Positions 27,280-36,723 are shown, counted from the stretch's first letter. The stretch: 64,000 bases of DNA from an uncultured Bacteroidales bacterium (GCA_902792895.1 CADBBK010000004.1:210928-274927), one strand, 5' to 3'. Program-made: numbers and translations. The notes: generated by a model from the sequence alone, not told the origin.

Positions 27280-28314
27280 ATGGATGCTTTTGCCATATAT
27301 CGGTTGCCGCATGCCAGCCAATGCACATTGGTGGGACAACATGGCGTGCCCGATGGCTTGAAGTCATTGTCATCACTGAAACAGGATAGCAGTGGCTTTG
27401 TCATTGCACCGTTTTCCCCCGATGACTGCTCGCCCATCTTGTTGCTGCGTCCCGACGTGGTGCGTCAATACACCCTCGACGAGGTTCCCGCAATTGATGA
27501 TTTGCCCTATTATCTCGACGGGGGCAATAACCCTGCGCAGCCATCGTCTAGAGAGTCCTATAACAGTGATTTTGCACGGTTTCATCGAACTTTTTCGGCA
27601 TTTGGCTACCGAAAACTGGTATTGGCCCGCAATGCCGATGTGCCACATTCGGGAACGCATCCGGTTACACTTTTCAAGCGCGCCTGTGAGCACTACCCTG
27701 AGGCATGCGTGACCTTGTTTTCGGCGCCGCAGTGTGGCACATGGCTCATGGCGACTCCCGAGGTACTGCTCGAGCGTGGTACCGATGATATATGGCACAC
27801 AATGGCCCTGGCGGGCACGATGCGCTATGCCGAACAGCTGCCGCCCTGGAGCGACAAGAATGTCCATGAGCAGGATTTTGTCGCCCAATATATCAAGGCT
27901 TGCTTGGAGCAATTCACCGATGAGATAACTGTCACAGGCCCCTATACCACCCGTGCTGGCTCTCTGGTGCATCTTCGCACCGATTTCAACTTCACCCTGT
28001 CGTCAGATGCCGGTGTGGGCGAGGTACTCGATGCCCTGCATCCCACGCCTGCCGTGTGCGGCCTTCCCAAGGACGATGCGCTCCGTTTCATTATCAATAA
28101 CGAGACTTGTAATCGCAGTTATTATAGCGGTTTCTCGGGCCCGTTGAATGTCGATGGCACCACGGCGATGTATGTGTCGTTGCGTTGCATGCGCATTCTG
28201 GCCGACCGCTATCGTCTCTATGCCGGCGGTGGCATTTTGCCGCAGAGTGTTGAGTCGCAGGAGTGGGACGAAATCTCGGCCAAGATGCAGTCCATGCTTA
28301 CGTTAATTCAATAG
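27280..28314 (+). CDS. menF: Isochorismate synthase (chorismate-binding family)
   Basis: First enzyme of menaquinone synthesis, converting chorismate to isochorismate, 344 residues. The chorismate-binding C-terminal domain is clear: TWLMATPEVLLER, MALAGTMRYAEQ, CGLPKDDALRFIINNE, RSYYSGFSGPLN and LYAGGGILPQSVESQEWDE. The ATG at 27280 is preferred to a GTG at 27274. It sits 15 bases after rdgB and 6 bases before menD, which supports MenF rather than an anthranilate or salicylate branch enzyme. Confidence 0.92.
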   Translation: MDAFAIYRLPHASQCTLVGQHGVPDGLKSLSSLKQDSSGFVIAPFSPDDCSPILLLRPDVVRQYTLDEVPAIDDLPYYLDGGNNPAQPSSRESYNSDFARFHRTFSAFGYRKLVLARNADVPHSGTHPVTLFKRACEHYPEACVTLFSAPQCGTWLMATPEVLLERGTDDIWHTMALAGTMRYAEQLPPWSDKNVHEQDFVAQYIKACLEQFTDEITVTGPYTTRAGSLVHLRTDFNFTLSSDAGVGEVLDALHPTPAVCGLPKDDALRFIINNETCNRSYYSGFSGPLNVDGTTAMYVSLRCMRILADRYRLYAGGGILPQSVESQEWDEISAKMQSMLTLIQ

Positions 28315-28320
28315 ACAGCA

Positions 28321-30027
28321 ATGAGTTACAGTGACAAGGAAAATATCAATATCTTGTGCGCAGTCATGCTAGGGCATGGCATTGGTCATGCTGTGGTGTG
28401 CCCGGGATCACGCAATGCCCCCATTGTCCACAACTTGAACGAGTGCCCGCAAGTCAAGTGCTACCCTGTGACTGACGAGCGCAGTGCGGGATTTTTCGCA
28501 TTGGGCATGGCCGAGCAATTGAATGAGCCCGTGGCGGTCTGCGTCACGTCGGGAACGGCTTTGCTCGACCTGGCTCCCGCTGTGGCTGAGGCACGGCACC
28601 GCCACTTGCCGTTGCTGGTCATCAGTGCCGACCGTCCCATGGCGCACATCGGCCAGCAGATGGGGCAGACTATCGACCAACCGGGTGCATTGTCACGTTT
28701 CACGCTCATGGATGTCAACTTGGTCGAGCCGCATGACGACCTCACCCGTTGGCACTGCAACCGTATGGCCAACGAGGCAATGTTGGCCGTTCGGCGTGGC
28801 GGACCGGTGCACATCAATGTCCCATACGACGAGCCGCTATTCAACTTCACGGTGGACGTGTTGCCGCAGGAGCGCATCATCCGCTCGATACCGATTTCGG
28901 CCGATGAAAACGCGGTTTTTGAGGCATTGAAGTCTTTAAAATCGGCCCAAAAGCCCATGCTGGTTATCGGCCAGATGCCGCAGGGCGTAGTCACTCGTGA
29001 AATGCTCGACAAACTCGCACCTCACATGGCCGTGCTGGTCGAGGTACTCGGATCTGATGGTGGGGGAGAGCCGTTTGACGAGCTGTTGCCTATCATCGGG
29101 GATAATCCCGATTTTGAGCCCGATAGCGTCATCTATATGGGTGGCACACTCGTGTGCAAGCGCATCAAGGCTTATTTGCGCCGTCTCAATGACGTGCCCA
29201 TGGTGCAGGTGAGCGAGGATGGAGAGATACATGATACTTTCGGTCACTTGACGCAACTCATCCACTGCGCACCTCAACAGGCCATGAAGGCATTGTCACA
29301 TTTGTTTGATGACAAGGATAGCAACCCGTTTGCACGCCTCTGGAACGAGCGGCTCAACCAAGTAAAGCAGTACTTCGACAACCTGCGTCCCGGTTTTTCC
29401 CAGATGCTGGCGGTGAAGTTGGCGCTGCAGTCGGCCAGGGAGTCGGGTGAGCGGTTTGTGCTCCATGCTGCCAACAGCCAGCCCGTGCGCTTGGCCAACC
29501 TGTTTGCACGTCAGCACGTCCGTTGTAACCGTGGCGTGAACGGCATCGAGGGAACGACGTCGGCTGCCGTTGGCTGTGCTGCAGTGACCGATGACCGCGT
29601 GCTGTGTGTGACAGGCGACCTCAGTTTCTTCTATGACCAGAATGCCCTATGGAACAGTAATTTGCGTGGCAACCTGCGCATCTTGCTGCTCAACAACGGC
29701 GGTGGCGGCATCTTCACCCAACTGCCGGGGCTCGAGGCCTCACCGGCCCGTGACACCATGATTGCGGCAGGCCACACCACCCATGCCCAAGGTTGCTGCA
29801 GTCAGCATGGCGTGGACTACCGCGCCGCCTACGGCAGTGAAGACCTCTACAGCGGCATCACCTGGCTTGTCCAGGACGGCAGCGACCATCCCCGCCTGCT
29901 CGAGGTGGTCACCGACACCTCCCACGACCAAGCCATCCTCACCTCCTCCAAACTAACGAAGGTTTCCGAAATCTCGGAGTTCTCCGAGATCTCCGAGACC
30001 TCCGAGAAAAAAACTCCTAACTCCTAA
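28321..30027 (+). CDS. menD: SEPHCHC synthase MenD, with low-complexity C-terminal tail
   Basis: Thiamine-diphosphate enzyme that joins isochorismate and 2-oxoglutarate, 568 residues. Family blocks are VVCPGSRNAPI, DERSAGFFALGMA, CVTSGTALLDLAPAVAEA and, for cofactor binding, GDLSFFYDQNALWN with LLNNGGGGIF. The last 25 or so residues (SEISEFSEISETSEKK) do not look like MenD. They are encoded by a repeat of CTCCGAGAT-type units at about 29955-30005 that runs into the heptamer array, and the stop codon lies inside that array. Active-site regions are unaffected. It is part of menFDBCE. Confidence 0.96.
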   Translation: MSYSDKENINILCAVMLGHGIGHAVVCPGSRNAPIVHNLNECPQVKCYPVTDERSAGFFALGMAEQLNEPVAVCVTSGTALLDLAPAVAEARHRHLPLLVISADRPMAHIGQQMGQTIDQPGALSRFTLMDVNLVEPHDDLTRWHCNRMANEAMLAVRRGGPVHINVPYDEPLFNFTVDVLPQERIIRSIPISADENAVFEALKSLKSAQKPMLVIGQMPQGVVTREMLDKLAPHMAVLVEVLGSDGGGEPFDELLPIIGDNPDFEPDSVIYMGGTLVCKRIKAYLRRLNDVPMVQVSEDGEIHDTFGHLTQLIHCAPQQAMKALSHLFDDKDSNPFARLWNERLNQVKQYFDNLRPGFSQMLAVKLALQSARESGERFVLHAANSQPVRLANLFARQHVRCNRGVNGIEGTTSAAVGCAAVTDDRVLCVTGDLSFFYDQNALWNSNLRGNLRILLLNNGGGGIFTQLPGLEASPARDTMIAAGHTTHAQGCCSQHGVDYRAAYGSEDLYSGITWLVQDGSDHPRLLEVVTDTSHDQAILTSSKLTKVSEISEFSEISETSEKKTPNS

Positions 30028-30043
30028 CCCCTAACTCCTAACT
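30008..30043. repeat. (CTCCTAA)n heptamer array across the menD stop and menB leader
   Basis: About four units (ACTCCTA ACTCCTA ACCCCTA ACTCCTA) end five bases before the menB ATG. The menD stop codon is within a unit. Confidence 0.85.
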
Positions 30044-30047
30044 GAAT

Positions 30048-30869
30048 ATGAGAGAATGGAAAAAAATAGAAGGATTTGACTTCAAGGAAATTCTGTTTGA
30101 GAAATATGACCGCATCGCCAAGATTACCATCAATCGTGAGCGTTACCGCAATGCCTTCACGCCGTTGACGACGTTGGAGATGTCCCAGGCTTTCAACCAT
30201 TGCCGTGAGGCTGCCGACATCCGCGTGGTGCTGCTCACGGGTGCCGGTGACAAGGCTTTCTGTGCCGGCGGTGACATGCACGTCAAGGGACGTGGCGGCT
30301 ATGTGGACAGTGAGGGCGTGCCCCGCTTGAGCGTGCTCGACGTGCAGATGCAGATACGCCGTCTGCCCAAGCCGGTCATCGCCATGGTCAACGGCTATGC
30401 CATCGGTGGCGGTCATGTGTTGCACGTGGTGTGTGATCTGACGATTGCCAGCGAGAATGCCATCTTTGGCCAGACGGGGCCCAAGGTGGGCTCGTTTGAC
30501 GCAGGTTTCGGCTCATCCTATCTCGCCCGCATCGTTGGGCAGAAAAAGGCGCGTGAAATCTGGTTCCTCTGCCGTCAGTATACCGCCCGTGAGGCTGAGC
30601 AGATGGGCATGGTCAACAAGGTGGTGCCTCTGGAGCGTCTCGAGGACGAGTGCGTCGAGTGGGCTCAGACAATGATGGAACGCTCACCGCTGGCCCTGCG
30701 CATGATCAAGATGGGTCTCAATGCCGAACTCGACGGCCAGGCAGGTATCCAGCAGCTGGCTGGTGACTGTACCATGCTCTATTACTGCATGGACGAGGCG
30801 CAGGAGGGTGGCAAAGCCTTCCTTGAGAAGCGCAAACCCGACTTCGACCAGTATCCCTATCTCCCCTGA
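30048..30869 (+). CDS. menB: 1,4-dihydroxy-2-naphthoyl-CoA synthase
   Basis: Crotonase-fold enzyme that cyclises o-succinylbenzoyl-CoA, 273 residues. Family blocks are [36 protein letters not shown] (oxyanion-hole strand), [20 protein letters not shown] and [20 protein letters not shown], with the C-terminal [16 protein letters not shown]. Its TGA stop overlaps the menC ATG, which is strong evidence of translational coupling. Confidence 0.97.
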   Translation: MREWKKIEGFDFKEILFEKYDRIAKITINRERYRNAFTPLTTLEMSQAFNHCREAADIRVVLLTGAGDKAFCAGGDMHVKGRGGYVDSEGVPRLSVLDVQMQIRRLPKPVIAMVNGYAIGGGHVLHVVCDLTIASENAIFGQTGPKVGSFDAGFGSSYLARIVGQKKAREIWFLCRQYTAREAEQMGMVNKVVPLERLEDECVEWAQTMMERSPLALRMIKMGLNAELDGQAGIQQLAGDCTMLYYCMDEAQEGGKAFLEKRKPDFDQYPYLP

Positions 30870-31912
30870 TGGGCCGCTACCACATCGACATCACTACCCG
30901 CACCTTCCACTTCAAGGAGCCGGCGGGAACTTCGCGCGGCGTGTATCGCACGCGCGTGAGCCGCTTTGTCCATCTCACTTGTGACGACATGCCAGGTATC
31001 GTCGGGGTAGGAGAGTGCGCCCCGCTGCCGCAGTTGAGTTGCGATGACCTACCCGACTATGATACGGTGCTGAGGCGTCATTGCGATGACGTGTGTGCCC
31101 GTGGCGCTATCGATGTAGATGCCCTGCGCGATGTGCCGTCGATGCTCTTCGGCCTTGAAATCGCTTGGCGGCAACTGCACCTCGGAGGCAGCACAGCGTT
31201 GTCCGACACGCCTTTTGCCCGCGGTGAGGAGGGCATTCCCATCAACGGATTGGTGTGGATGGGCGACTTTGAGACAATGGCAGCACGCCTAGAGCAGAAA
31301 CTTGCCCAAGGCTTTTCGTGCGTGAAGATTAAGATTGGTGCGATAGATTTTTCCGATGAAATCGCGTTAATTCGGCGTCTACGGGACCGCTATGGCAGCG
31401 ACCGCATCGAGTTGCGTGTCGATGCCAACGGTGCCTTCTCACCCAGTGAGGCGATGGATCGCTTGCAGCAGTTGGCACAGCATGAAATCCACTCCATCGA
31501 GCAACCCATCATGGCAGGCCAGTGGCAGGAGATGGCCCGCCTGTGCGAGTCATCCCCCTTACCCATCGCCCTCGACGAGGAACTCATCGGCGTGAATATG
31601 CCCGATGACAAACGTCGCCTGCTCGATACCATCTGCCCCCGTTACATCATCCTCAAGCCCTCGCTTCACGGTGGTGTGGCAGGCTGCAAGGAGTGGATTG
31701 ACCTGGCACGGGAACGCGGCATCGGCTCGTGGATTACCAGTGCCCTCGAGAGCAACGTGGGGCTCAACGCCATCGCCCATCTGGCGGCAGCAGTTTATGG
31801 CCCCCACATCACCATGCCGCAAGGTCTGGGGACGGGCCAACTGTTTACCGACAACATCGATACGGTGCCCATCGCCATCCGTGGAGACAGATTGTGGTAT
31901 TTACCAAATTAA
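30869..31912 (+). CDS. menC: o-Succinylbenzoate synthase
   Basis: Enolase-superfamily dehydratase making o-succinylbenzoate, 347 residues. The catalytic lysine pair lies in CVKIKIGAIDF, the metal ligands in LRVDANGAF, SIEQPI and IALDEELIG, and the second-side lysine in YIILKPSLHGG. The N-terminal capping domain starts GRYHIDITTRTFHF. The start codon overlaps the menB stop (ATGA-type overlap). A long heptamer array follows before menE. Confidence 0.95.
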   Translation: MGRYHIDITTRTFHFKEPAGTSRGVYRTRVSRFVHLTCDDMPGIVGVGECAPLPQLSCDDLPDYDTVLRRHCDDVCARGAIDVDALRDVPSMLFGLEIAWRQLHLGGSTALSDTPFARGEEGIPINGLVWMGDFETMAARLEQKLAQGFSCVKIKIGAIDFSDEIALIRRLRDRYGSDRIELRVDANGAFSPSEAMDRLQQLAQHEIHSIEQPIMAGQWQEMARLCESSPLPIALDEELIGVNMPDDKRRLLDTICPRYIILKPSLHGGVAGCKEWIDLARERGIGSWITSALESNVGLNAIAHLAAAVYGPHITMPQGLGTGQLFTDNIDTVPIAIRGDRLWYLPN

Positions 31913-31929
31913 CCATATAGTATGCGGAT

Positions 31930-31999
31930 CGGATGCCAACTCCTAACTCCTAACTCCTAACTCCTAACTCCTAACCCCTAACTCTTAACACTCCTAACT
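31930..31999. repeat. (CTCCTAA)n heptamer array upstream of menE
   Basis: After CGGATGCCAAC come about five exact CTCCTAA units, one CCCCTAA, one CTCTTAA and a further CTCCTAA, ending five bases before the menE ATG. The leading CGGATGCCAACTCCT also occurs at 60349-60363 next to another array. No gene is seen in this spacer. Confidence 0.9.
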
Positions 32000-32003
32000 G
32001 AAA

Positions 32004-33005
32004 ATGACTGTTGACGAGTTCATCAAGCAGTGGCGTGACGCCAGCCCCACCATCGAGGTGCATACCAGCGGCTCGACAGGCGACCCCAAGGTGATGCGTG
32101 TCGAGAAACGGCGCATGCTCGCCAGCGCCAGGGCCACCTGTGATTTCCTAGGGCTCCAGGAAGGCGACACAGCGCTGCTGTGCATGAGCGTGGACTACAT
32201 TGCAGGCAAGATGATGGTCGTGCGGGCTATCGAGCGCGGGCTGCAGTTGCTGACCGTTGAGCCTTCGAGCCATCCGCTTGCAGCATCCGTTTTTGTCGAT
32301 GAAATCGGCCAAAAATTGGATTTTGCGGCTATGGTGCCGATGCAAGTCTATTGCTCATTGCAGGTGCCGCGAGAGCGGGAACTGCTGGGTCAGATTGGCC
32401 ACGTTATTATCGGGGGCGGCCCGTTGGATGAGGCGTTGGAGCAGGAGCTGAAAGGGATGGCTAACGCCATCTGGCACAGTTACGGCATGACCGAGACGCT
32501 CTCTCACGTCGCCCTGCGCCGCGTGAGCGGCAGCGAGGCCTCGCCCTGGTTTACGCCTATGCTAGGCGTCACGTTATCGGTCGATGAGAACCAATGCCTG
32601 GTTATCGATGCACCGCACCTGTGCCCTGAGCGCCTCGTGACGCGTGACGTGGTGGAGATGGAACAGGGCTCACAGCGCTTCAAGGTGCTGGGGCGCATCG
32701 ACAATGTCATCAACACGGGGGGCATCAAACTTCACATCGAGCAGGTGGAGCGGCAGCTGGCGGGGCATATCGCCCGGCCGTTCCTTATCACGAAACGCCC
32801 AGATGCTCAATTCGGCGAAATGGTCGTCATGCTCCTGCAAGGCACCGATGAAGACATCCCTGCCGCCAGGGCCGCCAGTGAGGAGTTTCTCGACAAGTAT
32901 GCCCGCCCCAAGCGCATCATCGCCGTCCCTGAACTGCCCATGACACCCAACGCCAAACCCGACCGTCGCCAAGCCGAAACCCTCGCCCAGCAACTTCTTT
33001 CCTAA
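32004..33005 (+). CDS. menE: o-Succinylbenzoate-CoA ligase, short form
   Basis: Acyl-adenylating enzyme that activates o-succinylbenzoate with ATP and CoA, 333 residues. Present are the P-loop TSGSTGDPKVM (about 20), SYGMTETLSHV (about 165), and GRIDNVINTGGIKLH (about 231), followed by the C-terminal lid ending MTPNAKPDRRQ. Longer MenE proteins have about 100 more N-terminal residues; here the protein begins almost at the P-loop. I take this as the compact Bacteroidetes form, not a broken gene, since the start is followed by an intact frame. It is last in the men cluster. menA and menH are not in the window. Confidence 0.9.
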   Translation: MTVDEFIKQWRDASPTIEVHTSGSTGDPKVMRVEKRRMLASARATCDFLGLQEGDTALLCMSVDYIAGKMMVVRAIERGLQLLTVEPSSHPLAASVFVDEIGQKLDFAAMVPMQVYCSLQVPRERELLGQIGHVIIGGGPLDEALEQELKGMANAIWHSYGMTETLSHVALRRVSGSEASPWFTPMLGVTLSVDENQCLVIDAPHLCPERLVTRDVVEMEQGSQRFKVLGRIDNVINTGGIKLHIEQVERQLAGHIARPFLITKRPDAQFGEMVVMLLQGTDEDIPAARAASEEFLDKYARPKRIIAVPELPMTPNAKPDRRQAETLAQQLLS

Positions 33006-33025
33006 AAAAACTTCATCGTAGGATT

Positions 33026-33125
33026 ACGCCAAGGCGGTGCCGAAATATTCAGCAAGAAAACAAGAAATACAATAAGTACAAATCACTGGAAACCAATCCA
33101 TTGTACTTATTGTGATGCTTGTTTT
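33026..33125. repeat. Dispersed hairpin element, copy A
   Basis: ACGCCAAGGC (33026-33035) precedes an inverted repeat: 33057-33081 and 33101-33125 pair over 25 bases with three mismatches and a 19-base loop. A related copy is at 62172-62280. It lies between menE and the convergent LtaS-like gene and could act as a terminator for both. Confidence 0.8.
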
Positions 33126-33173
33126 CCTTTTATGATCGATGAAAAACTGTCTATTGTTTTCTAATGTTCAAAC

Positions 33174-35150
33174 TCAATGAGAGGACACAGTGAGGCGGTT
33201 CTCGTTCATGCGTGACATGTATTGCTGGATCAAGGCCTTGAGGAACAGTTCCATTTCTTGCTGCTCAGGCAGGCGGCCCACGAGGTTTTCCTTCAGCAGG
33301 GAGTCGGTCTTGAAACGATAGACGGCGGTGGTCTTGGTGCCGTCAAATTGCAGCAGGAAATCACCACGGACAAGCTGATAAATGCCGGCGTTGTAGTTGA
33401 ATGCCCACGTCTTCTTCACGTCATCTCCATCATAACCCAGCAGATCTTCACCGAAGGCGAGGTAGGGCTTGTTGTAGCCTAACAGGTGCAACAGGGTGGG
33501 GGTGATATCAGTCTGCTGGGCGATGACTGCCTCGTCATGCAGGGGCAGCAGGCTGCCGTCGGGCGTGAAGAAGATGATAGGGATGCTGTAAAGCCCCAGA
33601 TCAGTCTTATAGACATCGTGACTGCTCTGGTTGGTGTGGTCGGCCACGAGGACAAAGATGGTGTTGTTATACCACGGCTCATGGCTGGCACGCTCAAAGA
33701 AACGACGCAGGGCCATGTCGGTGTAGCGCACGCACTTGTGGATGGGCTGACCGCCCTCATCCACGAGAGAGTCGCGATATTGCTCGGGCACGTTATAGGG
33801 ATGATGCGACGAGGCGGTAAACACGGTGGCGAGGAAGGGCTGCTTCATCTCCCCGATATTGTCCAGGGTGAATTGCAGGAACGGCTCGTCCCAGATGGCC
33901 CACTTGCCGTCGAAGTCGTCCATGCCGCCGTATTTGGGCGACTGGCAATACTCGTCAAGGCCGTAATATTGCTTATAGCCGATGCTGTGGGCATAGGCAC
34001 TGAAACCCATCGAGATGTTGTGCCCGCCGTGGAAAAAGGCGGTGCTGTAGCCCTCACGGTCGAGGATGGACGAGATGCCGTCCACATCGTTGAGCGAAGC
34101 CGGAGTGAGAAAAATTGACTCTACCATCATGGGCAGGCCAGACAAAATCGAGGGCATGGCATCCATGCTGATGCGTCCGTTGGCAAAACTGTATTCAAAG
34201 CTCAATGACTTGTGCAGCAGGCTGTCGATGAAGGGCATATAGCCCTTATAGTTCCACGGCCCACCTTCCAGATTGGGGTTAAGCGACCCGATGTACTCCT
34301 TGCCCATGCTCTCGACTATCAAGATAACCACGTTCTTGCCGGGGGTGCCTCCATCCACATGAGGATGCGCATGGACGGGCGTGTAGATGGCCTCCATCTG
34401 CTCACGGGACATATAGTCGGGGGTGACAAAGGCCTTCTTGCCGATGCTGCGTATCATCGAGAAGGGCGTGTTCAGCACCACCGATGACTCGACAGGGCGG
34501 TTGACAAATTGGTTGGCATTGCTGATGGTGATGGGCCGTGTGCCAGCTGTGACACTGCCGCGGATGCCGATAATGGCCAGCGGTATCATCACCACCAGGG
34601 CAATCAGTTGGGAGATATAGTAATAGTGCCCGAAGCGGTATACTTCCAGCCGCGGCTTGGTATAGCACCGCCACAGGATGAACACCAGCGCCACAAAGGC
34701 CACCACCAGGTACCAGTGGTGTACAAATTCGGTCAAGATGATGGACGTGATGTTGCCCTCGTTGGCAAACTCAGTGAAGACCGACACCGTTGAGCGTCGC
34801 CCTGTGTACTGGAAATAGACCGAGTCCATCAGGTTCATCGCCACGGCTATGGCATTGGTGACCACAAACAGCCATTTCAGCCCCTTGTGGAAACCTGGAC
34901 GCTCCTTGAGGTGCAGCGGCAGCAGCATGAGCACCAGGTACAGCGCATTGACATACAGCAGCGCCGACGTGTCAAACACCAGCGCCCCGTGCCACATGCT
35001 CTTGAACAGCGACCACGACATGTAGGGGGCAAACGTGGACCAGTTCTCGGCAAAGAAAGCGACGCGTGAGAGCATCCACACGAGATAGGCCACCGCCATG
35101 TTCAGCACGGCGGCCCCGATATTGCTATGAATAAGTTTCTTGAACCTCAT
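33174..35150 (-). CDS. LtaS-like membrane phosphotransferase/sulfatase-fold enzyme
   Basis: The 658-residue product has about five N-terminal transmembrane segments (to about residue 215) and a C-terminal alkaline-phosphatase/sulfatase-fold domain. Metal and active-site blocks are VVILIVESMGKEYIG (Glu ligand), FANGRISMDAMPSILSGLP (nucleophile region) and VLVADHTNQSSHDVY (Asp and His ligands). The nucleophile appears to be Ser in GRISMDA; classical LtaS uses Thr. Relatives transfer glycerol phosphate or phosphoethanolamine to surface glycans or lipids. Gram-negative cells lack lipoteichoic acid, so the acceptor is unknown. It follows a GH3-type gene with a 45-base gap, probably in one operon. 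Confidence 0.88.
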   Translation of the reverse strand: MRFKKLIHSNIGAAVLNMAVAYLVWMLSRVAFFAENWSTFAPYMSWSLFKSMWHGALVFDTSALLYVNALYLVLMLLPLHLKERPGFHKGLKWLFVVTNAIAVAMNLMDSVYFQYTGRRSTVSVFTEFANEGNITSIILTEFVHHWYLVVAFVALVFILWRCYTKPRLEVYRFGHYYYISQLIALVVMIPLAIIGIRGSVTAGTRPITISNANQFVNRPVESSVVLNTPFSMIRSIGKKAFVTPDYMSREQMEAIYTPVHAHPHVDGGTPGKNVVILIVESMGKEYIGSLNPNLEGGPWNYKGYMPFIDSLLHKSLSFEYSFANGRISMDAMPSILSGLPMMVESIFLTPASLNDVDGISSILDREGYSTAFFHGGHNISMGFSAYAHSIGYKQYYGLDEYCQSPKYGGMDDFDGKWAIWDEPFLQFTLDNIGEMKQPFLATVFTASSHHPYNVPEQYRDSLVDEGGQPIHKCVRYTDMALRRFFERASHEPWYNNTIFVLVADHTNQSSHDVYKTDLGLYSIPIIFFTPDGSLLPLHDEAVIAQQTDITPTLLHLLGYNKPYLAFGEDLLGYDGDDVKKTWAFNYNAGIYQLVRGDFLLQFDGTKTTAVYRFKTDSLLKENLVGRLPEQQEMELFLKALIQQYMSRMNENRLTVSSH

Positions 35151-35195
35151 CTTACCTGCATTTATTCCTCATTCAATAGGCTGTTATACTGAGCC

Positions 35196-36710
35196 TTAGT
35201 TTATCATGGACAGCATTTGCTCAATCAGGTCGCGGTTGTTGCTCAGGCGGGGCACCTTGCGTTGGCCGCCCAGCTTGCCGGTTGAGCCCAACCAGCGGTC
35301 GAACAGCCCCGAGGGAGCCACCACCAGCGATGGCATGGCCAGAAAGATGTCGCCCGTGCGCTTGGCGTCATAGTCGCTGTTGACCTCGCGCAGGTGCTGG
35401 TCCAGCAGTTGCATGAAGCGGGTCTTGTCCTCGGGCTCGCGGGCAAATTCGATGAGCCACTGGTGGTGGCCTTTCTGCCCGCTGATGGAGTACACGGGGG
35501 CGGCGGTGTAGTTGAGTACCTCGGCTCCGGTCTCCTGTGCGGCAAGGGTGATGGCATGGTCGGCATTGTGAACCATCAGCTCCTCGCCGAAGGCATTGAT
35601 AAAACTCCGAGTGCGCCCGGCGATGGTGATTTTCACGGGGTTGAGCTGCTCGATGGTCACCGTATCGCCCAGGCGGTAGCGCCACAGGCCGTTGGCGGCC
35701 GTGATGATGAGTTCGTAGGTACGCCCCTGCTCGATTTCCCAGATGGGATAGACCTCGGGCGTCTCGCTGTTGCTCTCCTCGATGGGCAGGAACTCATAGA
35801 ACACGCCCACGTCGAGCAGCAACAGCATGGCCTGGCTCTCCCAGTCGCTCTGCACGGCAAAAAAGCCCTCGCTGGCATTGTATGTTTCCAGGAAATGCAT
35901 CCGCTCCATGTCGCAGATTTCCTCATACTGCTTCCTGTAAGGCTTAAAGGCGATACCGCCGTGGAAGAACACTTCGAGATGAGGCCATACCTCGTGGATG
36001 CAGGTCTTGCCCGCCTTCTTCAGCACCTCGCGCAGCACCGTCAGGAACCACGACGGCACACCGCTCAGGTTAGTCACGTCCTGACCGATGGCGGCATCGA
36101 CCAGCAGGGGCAGTTTCTTGCTCCAGTCCTCCATGAGCGCCACCCGCCGTTCGGGGATGCGCACCAGATTGGCCAGGGGATTCATGTTCTCGATGAGCGA
36201 GGCGCTCAGGTCGCCCACCCTCACCCCGCGCTGCAGCTTCAGGTTGTTGGCAAAGCTGCCTCCCAGGATGAATGCCTTGCCCGAGAAGATGCGGCTCGAG
36301 GGATTCAGGTTCAGGTAATGCGACACCACGTCGCTGCTGCCCTGGTAATGGTTCCATTGCAGCGACTCGCGCGTGATGGGGATGTACTTGCTGCGTCCGT
36401 CGCTCGTGCCCGACGATTGGGCGAAGTTCATGCAACGTCCGGGCCACAGCACATCCTTCTCGCCGTTGACCATTCGCATAATCTGCGGACGCAGGTCCTC
36501 GTAGCTGTACAGCGGCAACGTCGAGGCAAATTGACGATAGGTGCGGATCGACGAGAAGTCATACTTGCGCCCGAAACGCGTCAGCGAGGCCTTCTCAATC
36601 AGGCGCACCAGCTCACCCTGCTGAACGGCATCGGCATGGTCGATGTAGCGCACCTGCTGTTGAAGGCGCGACAGGAAATGGCTACGGAACAGTGGTGTTA
36701 AGTTGATCAT
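35196..36710 (-). CDS. GH3 auxin-responsive-promoter family protein (adenylate-forming)
   Basis: The 504-residue product belongs to the bacterial branch of the GH3 family, which activates carboxylic acids with ATP and may join them to amines. Blocks seen are SSGTSDGRSKYIPITRES (ATP-binding, about 118), TYNASEGFFAVQ (about 280), and LWRYRLGDTVTIEQL (about 350). Its substrate is unknown. The start at 36710 (MINLTPLFRSHF) is chosen over 36743 because the promoter element lies only five bases upstream of it, making a leaderless transcript likely. The LtaS-like gene downstream is probably cotranscribed. Confidence 0.85.
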   Translation of the reverse strand: MINLTPLFRSHFLSRLQQQVRYIDHADAVQQGELVRLIEKASLTRFGRKYDFSSIRTYRQFASTLPLYSYEDLRPQIMRMVNGEKDVLWPGRCMNFAQSSGTSDGRSKYIPITRESLQWNHYQGSSDVVSHYLNLNPSSRIFSGKAFILGGSFANNLKLQRGVRVGDLSASLIENMNPLANLVRIPERRVALMEDWSKKLPLLVDAAIGQDVTNLSGVPSWFLTVLREVLKKAGKTCIHEVWPHLEVFFHGGIAFKPYRKQYEEICDMERMHFLETYNASEGFFAVQSDWESQAMLLLLDVGVFYEFLPIEESNSETPEVYPIWEIEQGRTYELIITAANGLWRYRLGDTVTIEQLNPVKITIAGRTRSFINAFGEELMVHNADHAITLAAQETGAEVLNYTAAPVYSISGQKGHHQWLIEFAREPEDKTRFMQLLDQHLREVNSDYDAKRTGDIFLAMPSLVVAPSGLFDRWLGSTGKLGGQRKVPRLSNNRDLIEQMLSMIN

Positions 36711-36715
36711 CACCG

Positions 36716-36723
36716 CAAAAGTA
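36716..36723 (-). promoter_or_regulatory. -7 promoter element of the GH3-type gene
   Basis: Reads TACTTTTG on the minus strand, an exact match, just five bases before the ATG. The transcript would start at or within a few bases of the start codon. Confidence 0.6.
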
